Source: an uncultured Desulfosarcina sp.
GTDB taxonomy: Bacteria > Desulfobacterota > Desulfobacteria > Desulfobacterales > Desulfosarcinaceae
NCBI RefSeq assembly: GCF_963668215.1
Contig: NZ_OY764190.1
Coordinates: 3,410,001 to 3,474,000 of the forward strand
Direction: 5' to 3'
Length of the DNA: 64,000 nt
The stretch's first letter is position 1; each line of letters starts with the position of its first letter. The notes beneath the pieces were generated by a model. The model searched no databases. It was not told the DNA's origin and saw only the letters and a program-made list of their open reading frames with translations. This document shows positions 17,665-26,092 of this stretch, one piece after another. The translations under genes were made by a program, and so were the position numbers.

Positions 17665-18489
17665 TCACCAATCAAAGGAAAGGGTATCTCCGGCACACAA
17701 CTTTTCGATGCCGAACGCGTTGTGAAATTCGGCCAGGGCGGGTAGGGCGGTACAATGCATGGGATACAAATGGTCCACGGTGTTCTCTTTGAAATAGTCG
17801 ATGGTTTTTCGCAGCTGGGTTGAATCCCCCAGCAGGTGAAATCCCCCGAGAACCGCATGGACATGGTGTTGACCGGTGACGTGTCGGGCATGTTCGACGA
17901 TATTGCAGATGCCGGCATGGGAGCATCCGGTAACGATCACCAGACCCTTTCCGGTTTCGATGGCAAGGGCGCTGTCATCCATGAGAAAATCCTCGTGTCG
18001 CTGCTCCCCTTCCATATGGAAAAATGGGGTTTGCCGCGCTTCGAAGTCATTCAACCTGGGGATCTCCCCCAGGAAATAAGTATTGTCGTCAATCCGGTAG
18101 GGTTCTTTCGACAGAATCAGGTTGAAGCGCCGGTCAAGCTCCTGCCGGGTGAAGGCCATTCCGTTATACGCACCGCTGGCTTTTCGCCGATCCACAAAGA
18201 TCCCGGGATGGGCCAGAAGACTCTTTTTCTCTCGCGTCGCCAATGCCCCAAGCCCATCGGTGTGGTCCCAGTGGCCGTGGCTCAGCACGATCCAATCCGC
18301 CGTACCCGGATCGATATCCAGCAGGGAGGCGTTGTGCATGAACACATCCGAGGCGCCGGTATCGAACAGAATCCGTTTTTCCGCTTCGATGAAAACGGAG
18401 AATCCATGCTGGCCCAGAAATTTTTTGTCCAGGAATCCCATTTTCGCCTGGTCTTCGCACAAAATGGAAATGGTGATATCTTGTGTCAT
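17665..18489 (-). CDS. Metallo-beta-lactamase-fold hydrolase
   Basis: A 274-residue protein with the metal motif HGHWDH (His71-x-His73-x-Asp75-His76) and later ligands in GCSHAG and GGFH. The overall pattern (FDTGAS, PMHC near the end) matches the MBL-fold group often annotated as 7,8-dihydropterin-6-methyl-4-(beta-D-ribofuranosyl)-aminobenzene-5'-phosphate synthase-like. The real substrate in bacteria is not known. Cytosolic, no signal. It lies 29 bp after the amino acid permease on the same strand and may belong to that operon. Confidence 0.82.
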   Translation of the reverse strand: MTQDITISILCEDQAKMGFLDKKFLGQHGFSVFIEAEKRILFDTGASDVFMHNASLLDIDPGTADWIVLSHGHWDHTDGLGALATREKKSLLAHPGIFVDRRKASGAYNGMAFTRQELDRRFNLILSKEPYRIDDNTYFLGEIPRLNDFEARQTPFFHMEGEQRHEDFLMDDSALAIETGKGLVIVTGCSHAGICNIVEHARHVTGQHHVHAVLGGFHLLGDSTQLRKTIDYFKENTVDHLYPMHCTALPALAEFHNAFGIEKLCAGDTLSFDW

Positions 18490-18518
18490 GATTCCTCCTT
18501 ATGGAATTGTTTGCCCGA

Positions 18519-19172
18519 TTATACCGCATGCTGCCTGCGTTTTTCCAGGCGATGGCTTAAGAGGGTGCCTGCCGAGCAGACGATCAGGTAGACCAGACCG
18601 GCAAAAAGGTAAAGCTCCACCGAGCGCGCCTCGCGTGCATCCACCAGGTTGACGCGCCGCAAAAAATCCCTCAGCCCGATGACATAGGCCAGGGAGGTGT
18701 CCTGGAAGATGATCACCGCCTGGGTCACCAGGGACGGCACCATGTTTCTCAGTGCCTGGGGCAGGATCACGTAGCGGGCGCTCTGCCAGGTCGTCAGCCC
18801 GCTGGAGAGCGCCGCCTGGGCCTGGCCATCCGGGATGGATTGAATCCCGGCCCGGACGATTTCCGCAAAGTACGAGGCCTCGTAAACGATAAAGGAAACG
18901 GCTGCGGCCCAGAAGGCATTCAGTTTGTTGCCCGTAAGCACGGGAAACAGAAAATAGATCCAGAAAATAACCAGGATCAGGGGAAGCCCGCGCATGAAAT
19001 GGACGTACAGCGAGGCCGGATAGTAGAACCAGGCAACCCGCGAAAGACGCCCTGCGGCCAGCAGCAGGCCTAGCAGCAGACCGCCGCAAAGGGCGATCAG
19101 GGCCAGCTGGACCGTCACCACAAGGCCTGCGGCCATGAAGGCCGCGTTGTCGATAATGACCGCCAGATCCAT
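18519..19172 (-). CDS. Polar amino acid ABC transporter permease (HisM/GlnP type)
   Basis: A 217-residue inner-membrane protein with about five helices. The coupling-helix (EAA) region reads AALSSGLTTWQSARYVILPQALRNMVPSL, and RGLPLILVIFW is the usual early motif of polar amino acid permeases. It is separated by only 3 bp from the paired permease gene upstream. Together with that permease and the binding protein it would import an acidic or polar amino acid. No ATPase gene lies next to it, which is unusual: the gene after it is the MBL hydrolase. Confidence 0.9.
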   Translation of the reverse strand: MDLAVIIDNAAFMAAGLVVTVQLALIALCGGLLLGLLLAAGRLSRVAWFYYPASLYVHFMRGLPLILVIFWIYFLFPVLTGNKLNAFWAAAVSFIVYEASYFAEIVRAGIQSIPDGQAQAALSSGLTTWQSARYVILPQALRNMVPSLVTQAVIIFQDTSLAYVIGLRDFLRRVNLVDAREARSVELYLFAGLVYLIVCSAGTLLSHRLEKRRQHAV

Positions 19173-19175
19173 TGC

Positions 19176-19904
19176 CTATTGCTCCCTGACGATCATGCCG
19201 GGGATGGCGGTCTGCTTTTCGACCAGCGCCATGAAAAATGCCACGCAGATGGCGATGGCGAGATAAACCAGGCTGGCCCCTGTGGTGGTCTCCAGGCCGT
19301 GCCAGGTAAAGGAGTCGATGTAGTAGGCGGTGTGGGTGATTTCCATCACGCCGATGGTCATGGTCAGGGCCGAATTTTTAAAGCAGGTCAGAAATTCGGT
19401 GGTAAAGGGTGGCAGGATGATCCGGCATGCATAGGGCAGGATCACATAGCGGTAGGTCTGATAGGTGTTCAGGCCCGTGGAGTAGGCGGCCTGGTACTGG
19501 TCCCGCGGGATGGCCGCGAGGCCGGAACGGAACTGCTCGGCGACCCGGGACGCCGTGTAGATGCCCAGGGCCGCCGTGCCCGCCCAGAAGGAATAATCGG
19601 GTACGTTGTCGTAAAGCCACGTTTGGGCGGGTCCCGGCAGCAGCAGCGGAGCGGCGTAATACCAGAAGAAAAGCTGCACCAGCAGCGGGGTGTTGCGAAA
19701 GAGCTGGACGTAGGCGAAGCCGACAAATCGCAGCCATGGCGACCGGGAAACCCGGAGAAGGGCTACCAGCAGCCCCATGGCCACGGCAATGACCCAGGCC
19801 ATGGCGGACAGTTTCAGGGTGGTAAGGGTCCCGTCCAGAAACATCCGGCCGTATGGCGCGCGCCAGAGAACCGTCCAGTCAAACGTATATTCCAATAAAC
19901 CCAA
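19176..19904 (-). CDS. Polar amino acid ABC transporter permease, first subunit
   Basis: Family motifs begin at YTFDWTVLWRAPYGRMFLDG and include LFRNTPLLVQLFFWYY and the EAA-type loop AAYSTGLNTYQTYRYVILPYACRI. The frame stays open to 20024, but the stretch upstream of 19955 lies in a palindromic repeat (19956-20016), so the first ~23 codons of the long frame are repeat-derived. A TTG at 19904, preceded by GGTGGGG, is the most likely start (about 242 residues); the exact start is uncertain. It pairs with the downstream permease to form the membrane channel. Confidence 0.8.
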   Translation of the reverse strand: MGLLEYTFDWTVLWRAPYGRMFLDGTLTTLKLSAMAWVIAVAMGLLVALLRVSRSPWLRFVGFAYVQLFRNTPLLVQLFFWYYAAPLLLPGPAQTWLYDNVPDYSFWAGTAALGIYTASRVAEQFRSGLAAIPRDQYQAAYSTGLNTYQTYRYVILPYACRIILPPFTTEFLTCFKNSALTMTIGVMEITHTAYYIDSFTWHGLETTTGASLVYLAIAICVAFFMALVEKQTAIPGMIVREQ

Positions 19905-19955
19905 AGGGACCCCACCAAAAAACCGGAATTTCCATTTGTTCGAGTGCAGTTTTTC

Positions 19956-20016
19956 GTGGGAGCGGCTTCCGGTCGCGATGATTAATGACCATATCGCGGT
20001 TGGAAGCCGTTCCCAC
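19956..20016. repeat. REP-like palindrome (GTGGGAGCGGCTTCC)
   Basis: GTGGGAGCGGCTTCC...TCGCGAT (19956-19979) is repeated in inverted form at 19993-20016, making a long hairpin. The same GTGGGAGCGGCTTCCAGCCG sequence occurs again near 58051. It lies at the 5' end of the permease gene and disturbs its start call. Confidence 0.8.
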
Positions 20017-20091
20017 AAATCCACAGCCTTCTTTCGGGTGTATGGCTACGGGTGGATTTTAAAAGCCTTTTACGAAACCGTCAAAGATGAT

Positions 20092-20241
20092 GGGTTCGCA
20101 AAAAGTCCCAGACTCGTCATGCCGGACTTGATCCGGCATCCAGAAAGGATTGAAATGAATGGATAGCGCTAAAGCTTCACTACGTGCGCCGGCCTTCGCC
20201 GGAATGACGAAAAAATGAAATTGGTTACTTTTTACGAATCC
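20092..20241. repeat. MITE-like element with GGNTTCG(T/C)AAAAAGT ends
   Basis: The left end GGGTTCGCAAAAAGTCCC (20092-20109) is matched by an inverted GGATTCGTAAAAAGTAACC at the right (20241-20223). Inside are CGTCATGCCGGACTTGATCC and an inverted GGCGAAGGCC...-type REP. A further partial end (CTTTTACGAAACCGTC) lies at about 20067-20082. It fills the gap between the binding-protein and permease genes. The ends belong to the same family as the elements at 46416 and 49525. Confidence 0.7.
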
Positions 20242-20248
20242 ATTTTCG

Positions 20249-21157
20249 TTAATCCGGATAACTCAAGGCCTTGAGCAGTGTTTTGTATTCGTCGCTCATG
20301 GGCAGGGGCACAACACCCTCCGGCCCGAACCACTTCATGTAGATCTCTTCGAACTTGCCGCTTTTGATGGTTTGAATCAGCGTTTCGTTGACGAAATCCC
20401 GCCATTCACCCTGGTTCTCCGGAAGAATGATGCCGTAGGGCTCGTAGGTCAGATACCGACCGACGATTTTCCAGTCCTCGGGATTGCGGGCTTTGGCCTT
20501 CATGCCTGCCAGAATGCTGGCATCCGTGAAATAGGCGTGGATTTTGCCCTGTTGAAGAGCCAGAAAGCCCTTGTTGTGCTCTTCGAAAAGCACCTTCTGG
20601 CACGCCGGCTGAATCAACCCGGAGGCGACGGCCCGGTCGATGCCTTTGATATTGGCGGTCGAGCCGCTGCCCATTCCGACGCGTTTGCCGGCCAGATCCG
20701 GAAAGTCTTTGATGGGACTGTCTTTGGGGACGATAATCCGGGTGCCGGTGAGAAAATAGGGCAGGCTGAAATCGACTACCTTTTCCCGGGCCAGGGTAAT
20801 GGTCGTCGAACCGATACCGATATCGACAGTTCCGTTAACCACCAGGGGGATGCGGGTTTTGGGATTGATGGGCTGCCTCACCAGTTCGATCTCCTTGCCG
20901 AAGTGGGCACTCAGTGCGTTGACGATTTCCTGCCCCAGATCCACGCCGAAGCCGACCCATTGGCCGTTTTCGTCCATGAAACCGAAGGGAACGGAGCCTT
21001 CCCGAAACCCCATGTTGACCTTGCCGGTCTTTTCGATCCGGTCGAGAATCCCTTCGCTTTGGGCCGGCGCTGCCACCACCAGCGACATCAGCAGACAAAC
21101 CACTCCCAGCATCAGTGAAATGTTCTTCTTGCCAATGACACGCGATCCTTTTTTCAT
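20249..21157 (-). CDS. Polar amino acid ABC transporter substrate-binding protein
   Basis: A 302-residue periplasmic protein with a signal peptide (hydrophobic to AAPAQS, about residue 34). It has the family-3 solute-binding fold: KVNMGFREGSVPFGFMDENGQWVGFGVDL, DIGIGSTTITLAREKVVDFSLPYFLTGT and the hinge GKRVGMGSGSTAN. This is close to glutamate/aspartate (GltI) binding proteins, so an acidic amino acid is the likely ligand. It is first in the operon and separated from the permeases by repeats. The start is preceded by AAAGGGAG. Confidence 0.92.
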   Translation of the reverse strand: MKKGSRVIGKKNISLMLGVVCLLMSLVVAAPAQSEGILDRIEKTGKVNMGFREGSVPFGFMDENGQWVGFGVDLGQEIVNALSAHFGKEIELVRQPINPKTRIPLVVNGTVDIGIGSTTITLAREKVVDFSLPYFLTGTRIIVPKDSPIKDFPDLAGKRVGMGSGSTANIKGIDRAVASGLIQPACQKVLFEEHNKGFLALQQGKIHAYFTDASILAGMKAKARNPEDWKIVGRYLTYEPYGIILPENQGEWRDFVNETLIQTIKSGKFEEIYMKWFGPEGVVPLPMSDEYKTLLKALSYPD

Positions 21158-21369
21158 AGTACTCCCTTTCTTTGTTTGACCCGAACCGGGCGTTTGAATG
21201 TTGCAGATGCCGGACCCTGATTCCTTCCTATTTTTCTTTTGAGTATAAACCCACTTTCATGAAAAACTGGACAAGTCCAATTCATAATTTGAATGTATTC
21301 AGAGGGTGGCATTCCCCTTCTCAATAGCCGCCGGAAGGGGCAGCAGCAGGAAGGTCCGGCCGAAACCAC
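21158..21369. other. Intergenic region with an unexplained hairpin
   Basis: 212 bp between divergent genes. CCCCTTC and GAAGGGG at about 21315-21342 form a perfect 7-bp stem with a GC-rich loop, and outer GTGG/CCAC ends could close a larger structure up to the promoter at 21370. No coding sequence seen. The hairpin is symmetric, so its strand of action is not clear. Confidence 0.35.
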
Positions 21370-21516
21370 TTGACTTGAAAGGAGGGGGCGGGTAAAAGAT
21401 CGACTAAGGAAGCAGGCGTCACGAAGGCGCTGCGTTAGACACAGACAATCGAATTTTTTCAAGGCCACGAAGGCATCGGCAGGAATGAACCCGGCGCCGG
21501 ACACGTGGCCTTTTTT
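21370..21516 (+). promoter_or_regulatory. Leader A: promoter, GAAG hairpin and GCCACGAAGGC terminator
   Basis: TTGACT (21370-21375), 17 bp, TAAAAG (21393-21398). The leader then has a hairpin with the loop sequence CACGAAGG (21412-21433). An intrinsic terminator follows: GGCCACG (21463-21469) pairs with CGTGGCC (21504-21510), then TTTTTT. The 5' arm reads GCCACGAAGGC. The terminator stands about 60 nt before the DUF3842 start, so it can only act as an attenuator of that gene. Four other leaders in the window share this plan. Confidence 0.7.
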
Positions 21517-21576
21517 ATTTTTGGACCTAAAGCAGGCATTTCGCCTTTTCAGGTCGGATCAAGATCGGTTAAACCA

Positions 21577-22014
21577 GTGAAAGCACCAGAGAGAAAACGG
21601 GTTTGTGTAATCGACGGTCAGGGGGGCGGCATCGGTTCGACAGTGATCAAGTATCTCAAAACGGCCCATGGTGAATCGATCGAGCTGATCGCTCTGGGAA
21701 CCAATGCCATTGCCGCGTCTCAGATGCTGCGGGCCGGAGCCAACCGTTGCGCGTCGGGGGAAAATGCCATCTGCCACACCGCGGAGTTGGTGGAATGCAT
21801 CATCGGTCCGGTCTCCATCACCTGGGCCAATGCCATGCTTGGCGAGGTGACGCCCCGCATGGCCGAGGCGGTGACGTCCAGCCAGGCGGTCAAGCTGCTG
21901 CTGCCCCTGTTTCAGGAAAATGCCGAGATCGTCGGGGTCGTGTCCGAACCGCTGCCTCACCTGGTGCAGGAACTGGTGGAAAAACGTTTGAAGGAGGTAC
22001 TCGATCATGTGTGA
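21577..22014 (+). CDS. DUF3842 family protein
   Basis: About 145 residues from a GTG at 21577. The frame is open to 21505, but that part lies in the leader terminator. The protein starts with VCVIDGQGGGIGSTVIKYLK, a Rossmann-like nucleotide-binding loop that typifies DUF3842. It continues with ELIALGTNAIAASQMLRAGA, GENAICHTAELVECIIGP and TPRMAEAV. It overlaps cooT by 8 bp, so the two proteins very likely work together. The role is unknown; a nucleotide-dependent step in nickel handling is a fair inference from the partner. The start codon is uncertain. Confidence 0.8.
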   Translation: MKAPERKRVCVIDGQGGGIGSTVIKYLKTAHGESIELIALGTNAIAASQMLRAGANRCASGENAICHTAELVECIIGPVSITWANAMLGEVTPRMAEAVTSSQAVKLLLPLFQENAEIVGVVSEPLPHLVQELVEKRLKEVLDHV

Positions 22015-22195
22015 AGCCAACGCCTATATGGTAAAAAACGGGGAAGAAACCCTGCTGATGGAATCCGTCGATCTGGTGGAGCCCGAACCGGACGGGACTT
22101 TCCGTCTGGTGGGTATTTTCGGAGACCAGATTAACGTCAAAGGGAAGATCAAACGGATGAATCTGGTGGACCATCGGATTTTGTTCGAGGAATAA
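22007..22195 (+). CDS. cooT: CooT-family nickel-binding protein
   Basis: A 62-residue protein beginning MCEANAYMVKNGEE, with the invariant Cys2 that supplies nickel ligands in the CooT dimer. The rest (SVDLVEPEPDGTFRLVGIFGDQ, KIKRMNLVDHRILFEE) is a small beta-barrel-like domain. CooT was described as a nickel chaperone for carbon monoxide dehydrogenase. Related proteins occur in many anaerobes. No CODH gene lies in this window. It overlaps the DUF3842 gene and shares leader A. A truncated second copy without the cysteine is at 32866-33033. Confidence 0.9.
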   Translation: MCEANAYMVKNGEETLLMESVDLVEPEPDGTFRLVGIFGDQINVKGKIKRMNLVDHRILFEE

Positions 22196-22610
22196 GGCGT
22201 ACCCACCGTAGTTTGCCCATTATCAATAGGCGTGCGCCTGATATTTGATCTTCATATACGATCTCCAATGCCGTGTTGTAAGATTGAGCATGCCCATATC
22301 CCGTTTGCCTATCCGCAATGGTTCCTCGAAGTATCCTCTCTTTTTCCGGATAACCGGCCCAGAAAACGATGGCGCACGGCATATCCGGGGGTAGCGCTGC
22401 ATTGAGATCCTTAAACAGCTCTTTGTGTAACGATAACGGTGAGTAGAAAATCATGGCCGAGGGATACTTACTGAGATTCTTGAAAATTTCTTGCTGCTTG
22501 CCCTCCTCGCGCATCAGTGTTGCCGGTGTGGTCTGAATGACAAAGTAGTTGTCGTGGGCGGGCATGGCGCTCCTCTTAAGAGCCGCTCTGTTCGACACAC
22601 CCTGATCCAA
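22149..22610 (-). pseudogene. C-terminal remnant of an exported tetrapyrrole-methylase-like gene
   Basis: The first ~100 codons match the C-terminal half of the intact gene at 27303-28226: AALKRSAMPAHDNYFVIQTTP and LSKYPSAMIFYSPL against AALKKSSIPAYDTRFVMLTAP and LSKYPITMAFYMAL, then GYPEKERILRGT against GFPEKEKVIRGN. The N-terminal ~170 residues with signal peptide and SAM loop are missing, and the end diverges and runs over cooT on the other strand. It is a broken second copy, cut at the same place where the neighbouring membrane protein is truncated. Confidence 0.8.
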
Positions 22611-22654
22611 TGGATTCGTTCGGCAAGGATCAAATCAGATGAACGCCCACCGGA

Positions 22655-24139
22655 TCAATGCGCAGATATCCAGGAGAGCAGATCGGTATGCAAGCTCGGA
22701 TAGTGTGCGACCAGCAGCAACCCGACGGCCATCAGGCCCACAACGGCCAATCGTATCCGACTATCGCTTTTTTCGAGTCTTGTAACATCCAGCAGCGCAA
22801 AACCGGCCGCCAAAAACTGGATCGAGAGAACCAGACGCAGGCCGTTCATCTCTCCCAACCAGGGAATCAGTGCAAACCCGGCGACAAAAGAACCGAGCAA
22901 CCCGCCCACGGTATTCAGGGCATATGCTGTTCCTACGGATCGTCCCGTATCGGCGAGCGTCCGGATGCAAAGACGATTGACCAGCGGAAAGGCAGCGCCC
23001 AGCAAAAGGGTCGGCACCAGCATCAGGACGAACGACACGGTGGATTGAGCCGGAACAAGATGGAGAAAATAACCTGGAAATGCATGATCCAATCCGGCAA
23101 AAACAAATTGACCGTTTCCCAAGATCTGGCTGACGCCAAGGGCTGTTATGAAGGCGGCTGCTTGGGTGCCGGCCAGCCAGAGGAGTGGATGGCGGGCGTG
23201 ATCAGCCAGGCGAGCGAAGAGAAGACTGCCCACGGCGAGACCGACGATAAAGGCGGCCACCACAAGGGTGAAACAATAGCTGGTGGAGCCGTAGACAGGT
23301 CCGAGCAAGCGCGTCCAAAAGACTTCGTAGGCCATGGCGCAAAACCCGGACACGGCGAATAGCGAAATGCCCCAGCGCATTTTTATACGACCAGCATTAT
23401 CGAGCATCCCCGTATTCGGGCACGGCCTTTCAGATGCCCGCGATTCTGCCAACCGGCGGCCGTCAACGGCTGCAAAGCGAGAAACCACAATACAGGACAG
23501 ACCGATCAGGCCGTTGAGGCAGGCAAACATCCCAAGGGTGGTCGATACCCCAAGGGTTTCGATCAGCAAAAATCCACACAGGATCACCCCTAAAGCCGCA
23601 CCCGCGGTGTTGAGCCCATACAGCAGGCCGGTTCGGGCACCGACGTGATCCAACCGCAGAACATAAAAGCGGCACAGCACCGGCAGCGTGGCCCCCATGA
23701 GCCCGGCGGGCACCGCCAGAATGAGAACGCTACTCAAAAAGGCGGCCATCCGATAGGTTAGGAAGCAGGGCGGCAGCATGTTGTAAATCGTCTGGTAGAG
23801 TGGGTCAGCGGCCTGGATCAGGAAGGGTACGGCCACGGCGTAAACCCCGATGCCGATTTCAAGCAGGCCGTAAAGAGACAGGAGCGCACTGCGCCCGGCG
23901 AGCCGGTCCACAAGCCGTCCGGCCAGATAGCTGCCCAGGGCCATTCCGGCCATGAACACGCACAGCACTGTGGCCACGGCAAAGGGCGCGCCGCCGATGA
24001 GCGTTTCGATCAACCGGACCCAGATGACTTCGTAGACCAGACTGGCCATTCCGGATAGGAAGAAACAACCGGCGACGAAAAGAGATAGCATTTTTTCGTC
24101 GCCGGAGGGGGAGGAGGTATGGTTGGTTCGCCGGATCAA
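22655..24139 (-). CDS. MFS/spermidine-synthase-like membrane protein, probably truncated
   Basis: 494 residues with about 13-14 membrane helices. The two-fold repeat of the 'fused MFS/spermidine synthase' family is clear: FFLSGMASLVYEVIWVRLI at about residues 27-45 and GFCAMAYEVFWTRLLGPVYGST at about 267-288. The usual C-terminal aminopropyltransferase-like domain is missing: the frame ends in LHTDLLSWISAH, just where that domain should begin. Downstream lies the methylase remnant, so a deletion probably removed its 3' half. It may still act as a transporter-like membrane protein. It follows the NikL-like gene by 41 bp. Confidence 0.75.
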   Translation of the reverse strand: MIRRTNHTSSPSGDEKMLSLFVAGCFFLSGMASLVYEVIWVRLIETLIGGAPFAVATVLCVFMAGMALGSYLAGRLVDRLAGRSALLSLYGLLEIGIGVYAVAVPFLIQAADPLYQTIYNMLPPCFLTYRMAAFLSSVLILAVPAGLMGATLPVLCRFYVLRLDHVGARTGLLYGLNTAGAALGVILCGFLLIETLGVSTTLGMFACLNGLIGLSCIVVSRFAAVDGRRLAESRASERPCPNTGMLDNAGRIKMRWGISLFAVSGFCAMAYEVFWTRLLGPVYGSTSYCFTLVVAAFIVGLAVGSLLFARLADHARHPLLWLAGTQAAAFITALGVSQILGNGQFVFAGLDHAFPGYFLHLVPAQSTVSFVLMLVPTLLLGAAFPLVNRLCIRTLADTGRSVGTAYALNTVGGLLGSFVAGFALIPWLGEMNGLRLVLSIQFLAAGFALLDVTRLEKSDSRIRLAVVGLMAVGLLLVAHYPSLHTDLLSWISAH

Positions 24140-24180
24140 TTTTTAAGAAACCGTCGGAAATGCGGTTTTATACGCGTTCA

Positions 24181-24675
24181 TCAACTTTCGGTGCCCGTTG
24201 GCGGCCCTGCGGCGTTTACCGCACGCCGCGCTTTCCAGCCGTAAAAAAGACCGCACAAACCGAAAATGATCGACAGGCCGGCAATCGTTTTCATCGGGCG
24301 ACTCGTTGCGCCGGTGGATACCGGGGTTACGGATTGGCTTTTCGGTCGATCTTCGCCTTGGGCGTGGACTTCGAAATCGAGGGCCAGGCGGTGTCCCATA
24401 CCGTCGCTGACCGCTGCCTGCCAGGTTCCCGGTTTGTCCGGAAAAATCATGAAACGGCCGTTGCGGTCGGTCCGGCCCGTCTGAAAGACGATCTCCGCCT
24501 GGGGCGCTTTGATTTCAACGGCCGCATAGCTCATCAGTTCGCCGTCGTCATACATGGCCGTGATGCAATAGCCCTCGACCGTTTCGACGGTTCCCTCAAC
24601 GCCATGACATAGACCCTCGGAGATGGTCCCCATCGCAAGCACCAGCCCGGTGAGAAATATGAGAATAGGTTTCAT
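24181..24675 (-). CDS. NikL-like periplasmic/membrane nickel-transport component
   Basis: A 164-residue protein with a signal peptide ending at SEGLC, giving a mature N-terminus that begins with His (HGVEGTVETVEGYC). A carboxypeptidase-regulatory-like beta domain follows (TGRTDRNGRFMIFP, AAVSDGMGHRLALDFEV), then one C-terminal membrane helix (about 132-150) with a short cytosolic tail. The HxxxG start, beta domain and C-terminal anchor match NikL-type accessory components of nickel/cobalt importers. A paralogue with the same DxGMGHR motif is at 38985. It overlaps the APC permease gene by 4 bp. Metal identity is inferred from the family. Confidence 0.75.
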   Translation of the reverse strand: MKPILIFLTGLVLAMGTISEGLCHGVEGTVETVEGYCITAMYDDGELMSYAAVEIKAPQAEIVFQTGRTDRNGRFMIFPDKPGTWQAAVSDGMGHRLALDFEVHAQGEDRPKSQSVTPVSTGATSRPMKTIAGLSIIFGLCGLFYGWKARRAVNAAGPPTGTES

Positions 24676-26066
24676 TTCGTCGTTTTCCTTTCAATTGCCT
24701 CATTTGCCGAAAGCGCACGGTTTTTCGATCGATGCAGGTGATCGAAAAAGACATAGGCCAAGGCCCCCAATCCGATGGTGCCGAATCCGTAAAGGGCGGT
24801 AACCGGTCGGCTTTTGATGGAGAAAAAGATGATCCATAAATTGCCGAGAATAAATAAAAGCGGTGTCAGCGGGTAGGCGAATGTCCGGTAGGCATCCCCG
24901 ACGGGGGAAGAGAACCCGCGAATTCGCATTAACCCGATGACGGTGAGCATGGCAAACAGGGAGAGTGTGAAGCCGATGTACAGCAAGAGGGTTTCGAAGG
25001 AGGCCGAGACCACCATTACCATGGCAATGGCGGCCTGCAGCGTAATGGATGCGGCCGGGGTTTGACGATTTTTGTCCAGTTTGCCGAACAGATCGAAAAA
25101 GATGCGATCCTTTGACATGGCATAGTAAATTCTTGGTCCGGTCAGGATCATGGCGCTCAGGACGGACAAAAGCCCCAAGGCGACCGCGCCGCTGAAAAAG
25201 CGGCTGATTTTCAGGCCGAAAAGTGATGCCGCCGATTTGGCGCCGATTTCCAGAACGCCCTGCATGGCTTCGGGCGGCAGGGCATACAGGTAAACCAGGT
25301 TGAGCAGCAGATACAAGACCACCACGACGACGGTACCGGTGAGAAGGGATAGCGGGATATTTTTTTGCGGAGCGGTGATTTCGCCCCCCAGATAAGCGGA
25401 TGCATTCCACCCGCTATAGGCGAAAGAGACGAAAATCAGGGCAACGGCGAATTTTTCTGCCGACCAGGGAATCGATGCCGTGGCGGAAAAATGGTCTCTG
25501 GAGCCATCTCCCAGCAGGAACCCGGCGCCGATGAACACAATGACCAGCGCGATCTTGAACAAGGTCAGTCCGTTCTGCACCCGGCTGCCGATGCGCAGGC
25601 TGTAGTAATGGAGAAGGGAGAGGAGTCCAATTACGCCGACGGCGGTCAAGGTCAGGGGCGACAGGACCGCCACCCGAATGCCGAAGGGCGACAAGGCGAT
25701 GCCTTTTGCCGCGGGAATGGAAAACGCCTGGAACAGGTATGTTGCGAAAGCCGCTGCCGCAGCGGCGATAGGAGCGGAAAAGCCGACGATCAGGGATATC
25801 CAGCCGGAGAGGAATCCCACTGGTTTGCCCAGGCTCTCCTTTAAAAAGACATACTCGCCGCCGGCCCGGGGGAACCGAGCCCCCAGTTCTCCATAGCAAA
25901 GCGCACCGCAGAGGGCGAACAAACCGCCGCACAGCCAGCACAGGAGTAAGGCCTTGGGATCGCCGAGTTCGGCCATGATAAAACCGGAGGTCGTAAAAAT
26001 GCCGGTGCCGACCATATTGGCGATCACCAGGGCCGTTGCCGAAAACGGCCCTAATTCTCTTTTCAC
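24672..26066 (-). CDS. APC-superfamily amino acid/polyamine permease
   Basis: A 464-residue protein with about 12 membrane helices and the family start ALVIANMVGTGIFTTSGFIM, holding the unwound helix-1 substrate site (GTGIF). Other landmarks are GARFPRAGGEYVFL and FVSFAYSGWNASAYLGGE. Such permeases carry amino acids or amines by exchange or cation symport. It is translationally coupled to the NikL-like gene, so its substrate could be a metal chelator such as histidine or a related amine. That link is inference from position. Confidence 0.85.
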   Translation of the reverse strand: MKRELGPFSATALVIANMVGTGIFTTSGFIMAELGDPKALLLCWLCGGLFALCGALCYGELGARFPRAGGEYVFLKESLGKPVGFLSGWISLIVGFSAPIAAAAAAFATYLFQAFSIPAAKGIALSPFGIRVAVLSPLTLTAVGVIGLLSLLHYYSLRIGSRVQNGLTLFKIALVIVFIGAGFLLGDGSRDHFSATASIPWSAEKFAVALIFVSFAYSGWNASAYLGGEITAPQKNIPLSLLTGTVVVVVLYLLLNLVYLYALPPEAMQGVLEIGAKSAASLFGLKISRFFSGAVALGLLSVLSAMILTGPRIYYAMSKDRIFFDLFGKLDKNRQTPAASITLQAAIAMVMVVSASFETLLLYIGFTLSLFAMLTVIGLMRIRGFSSPVGDAYRTFAYPLTPLLFILGNLWIIFFSIKSRPVTALYGFGTIGLGALAYVFFDHLHRSKNRALSANEAIERKTTK

Positions 26067-26092
26067 TCTTACCTCTCCTCAGAAACCTGCTT

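Noticed and set aside
19905..20024. The upstream 40 codons of the amino acid permease
   Set aside because: Most of this part is the REP-like palindrome and family similarity begins only at YTFDWTVLW.
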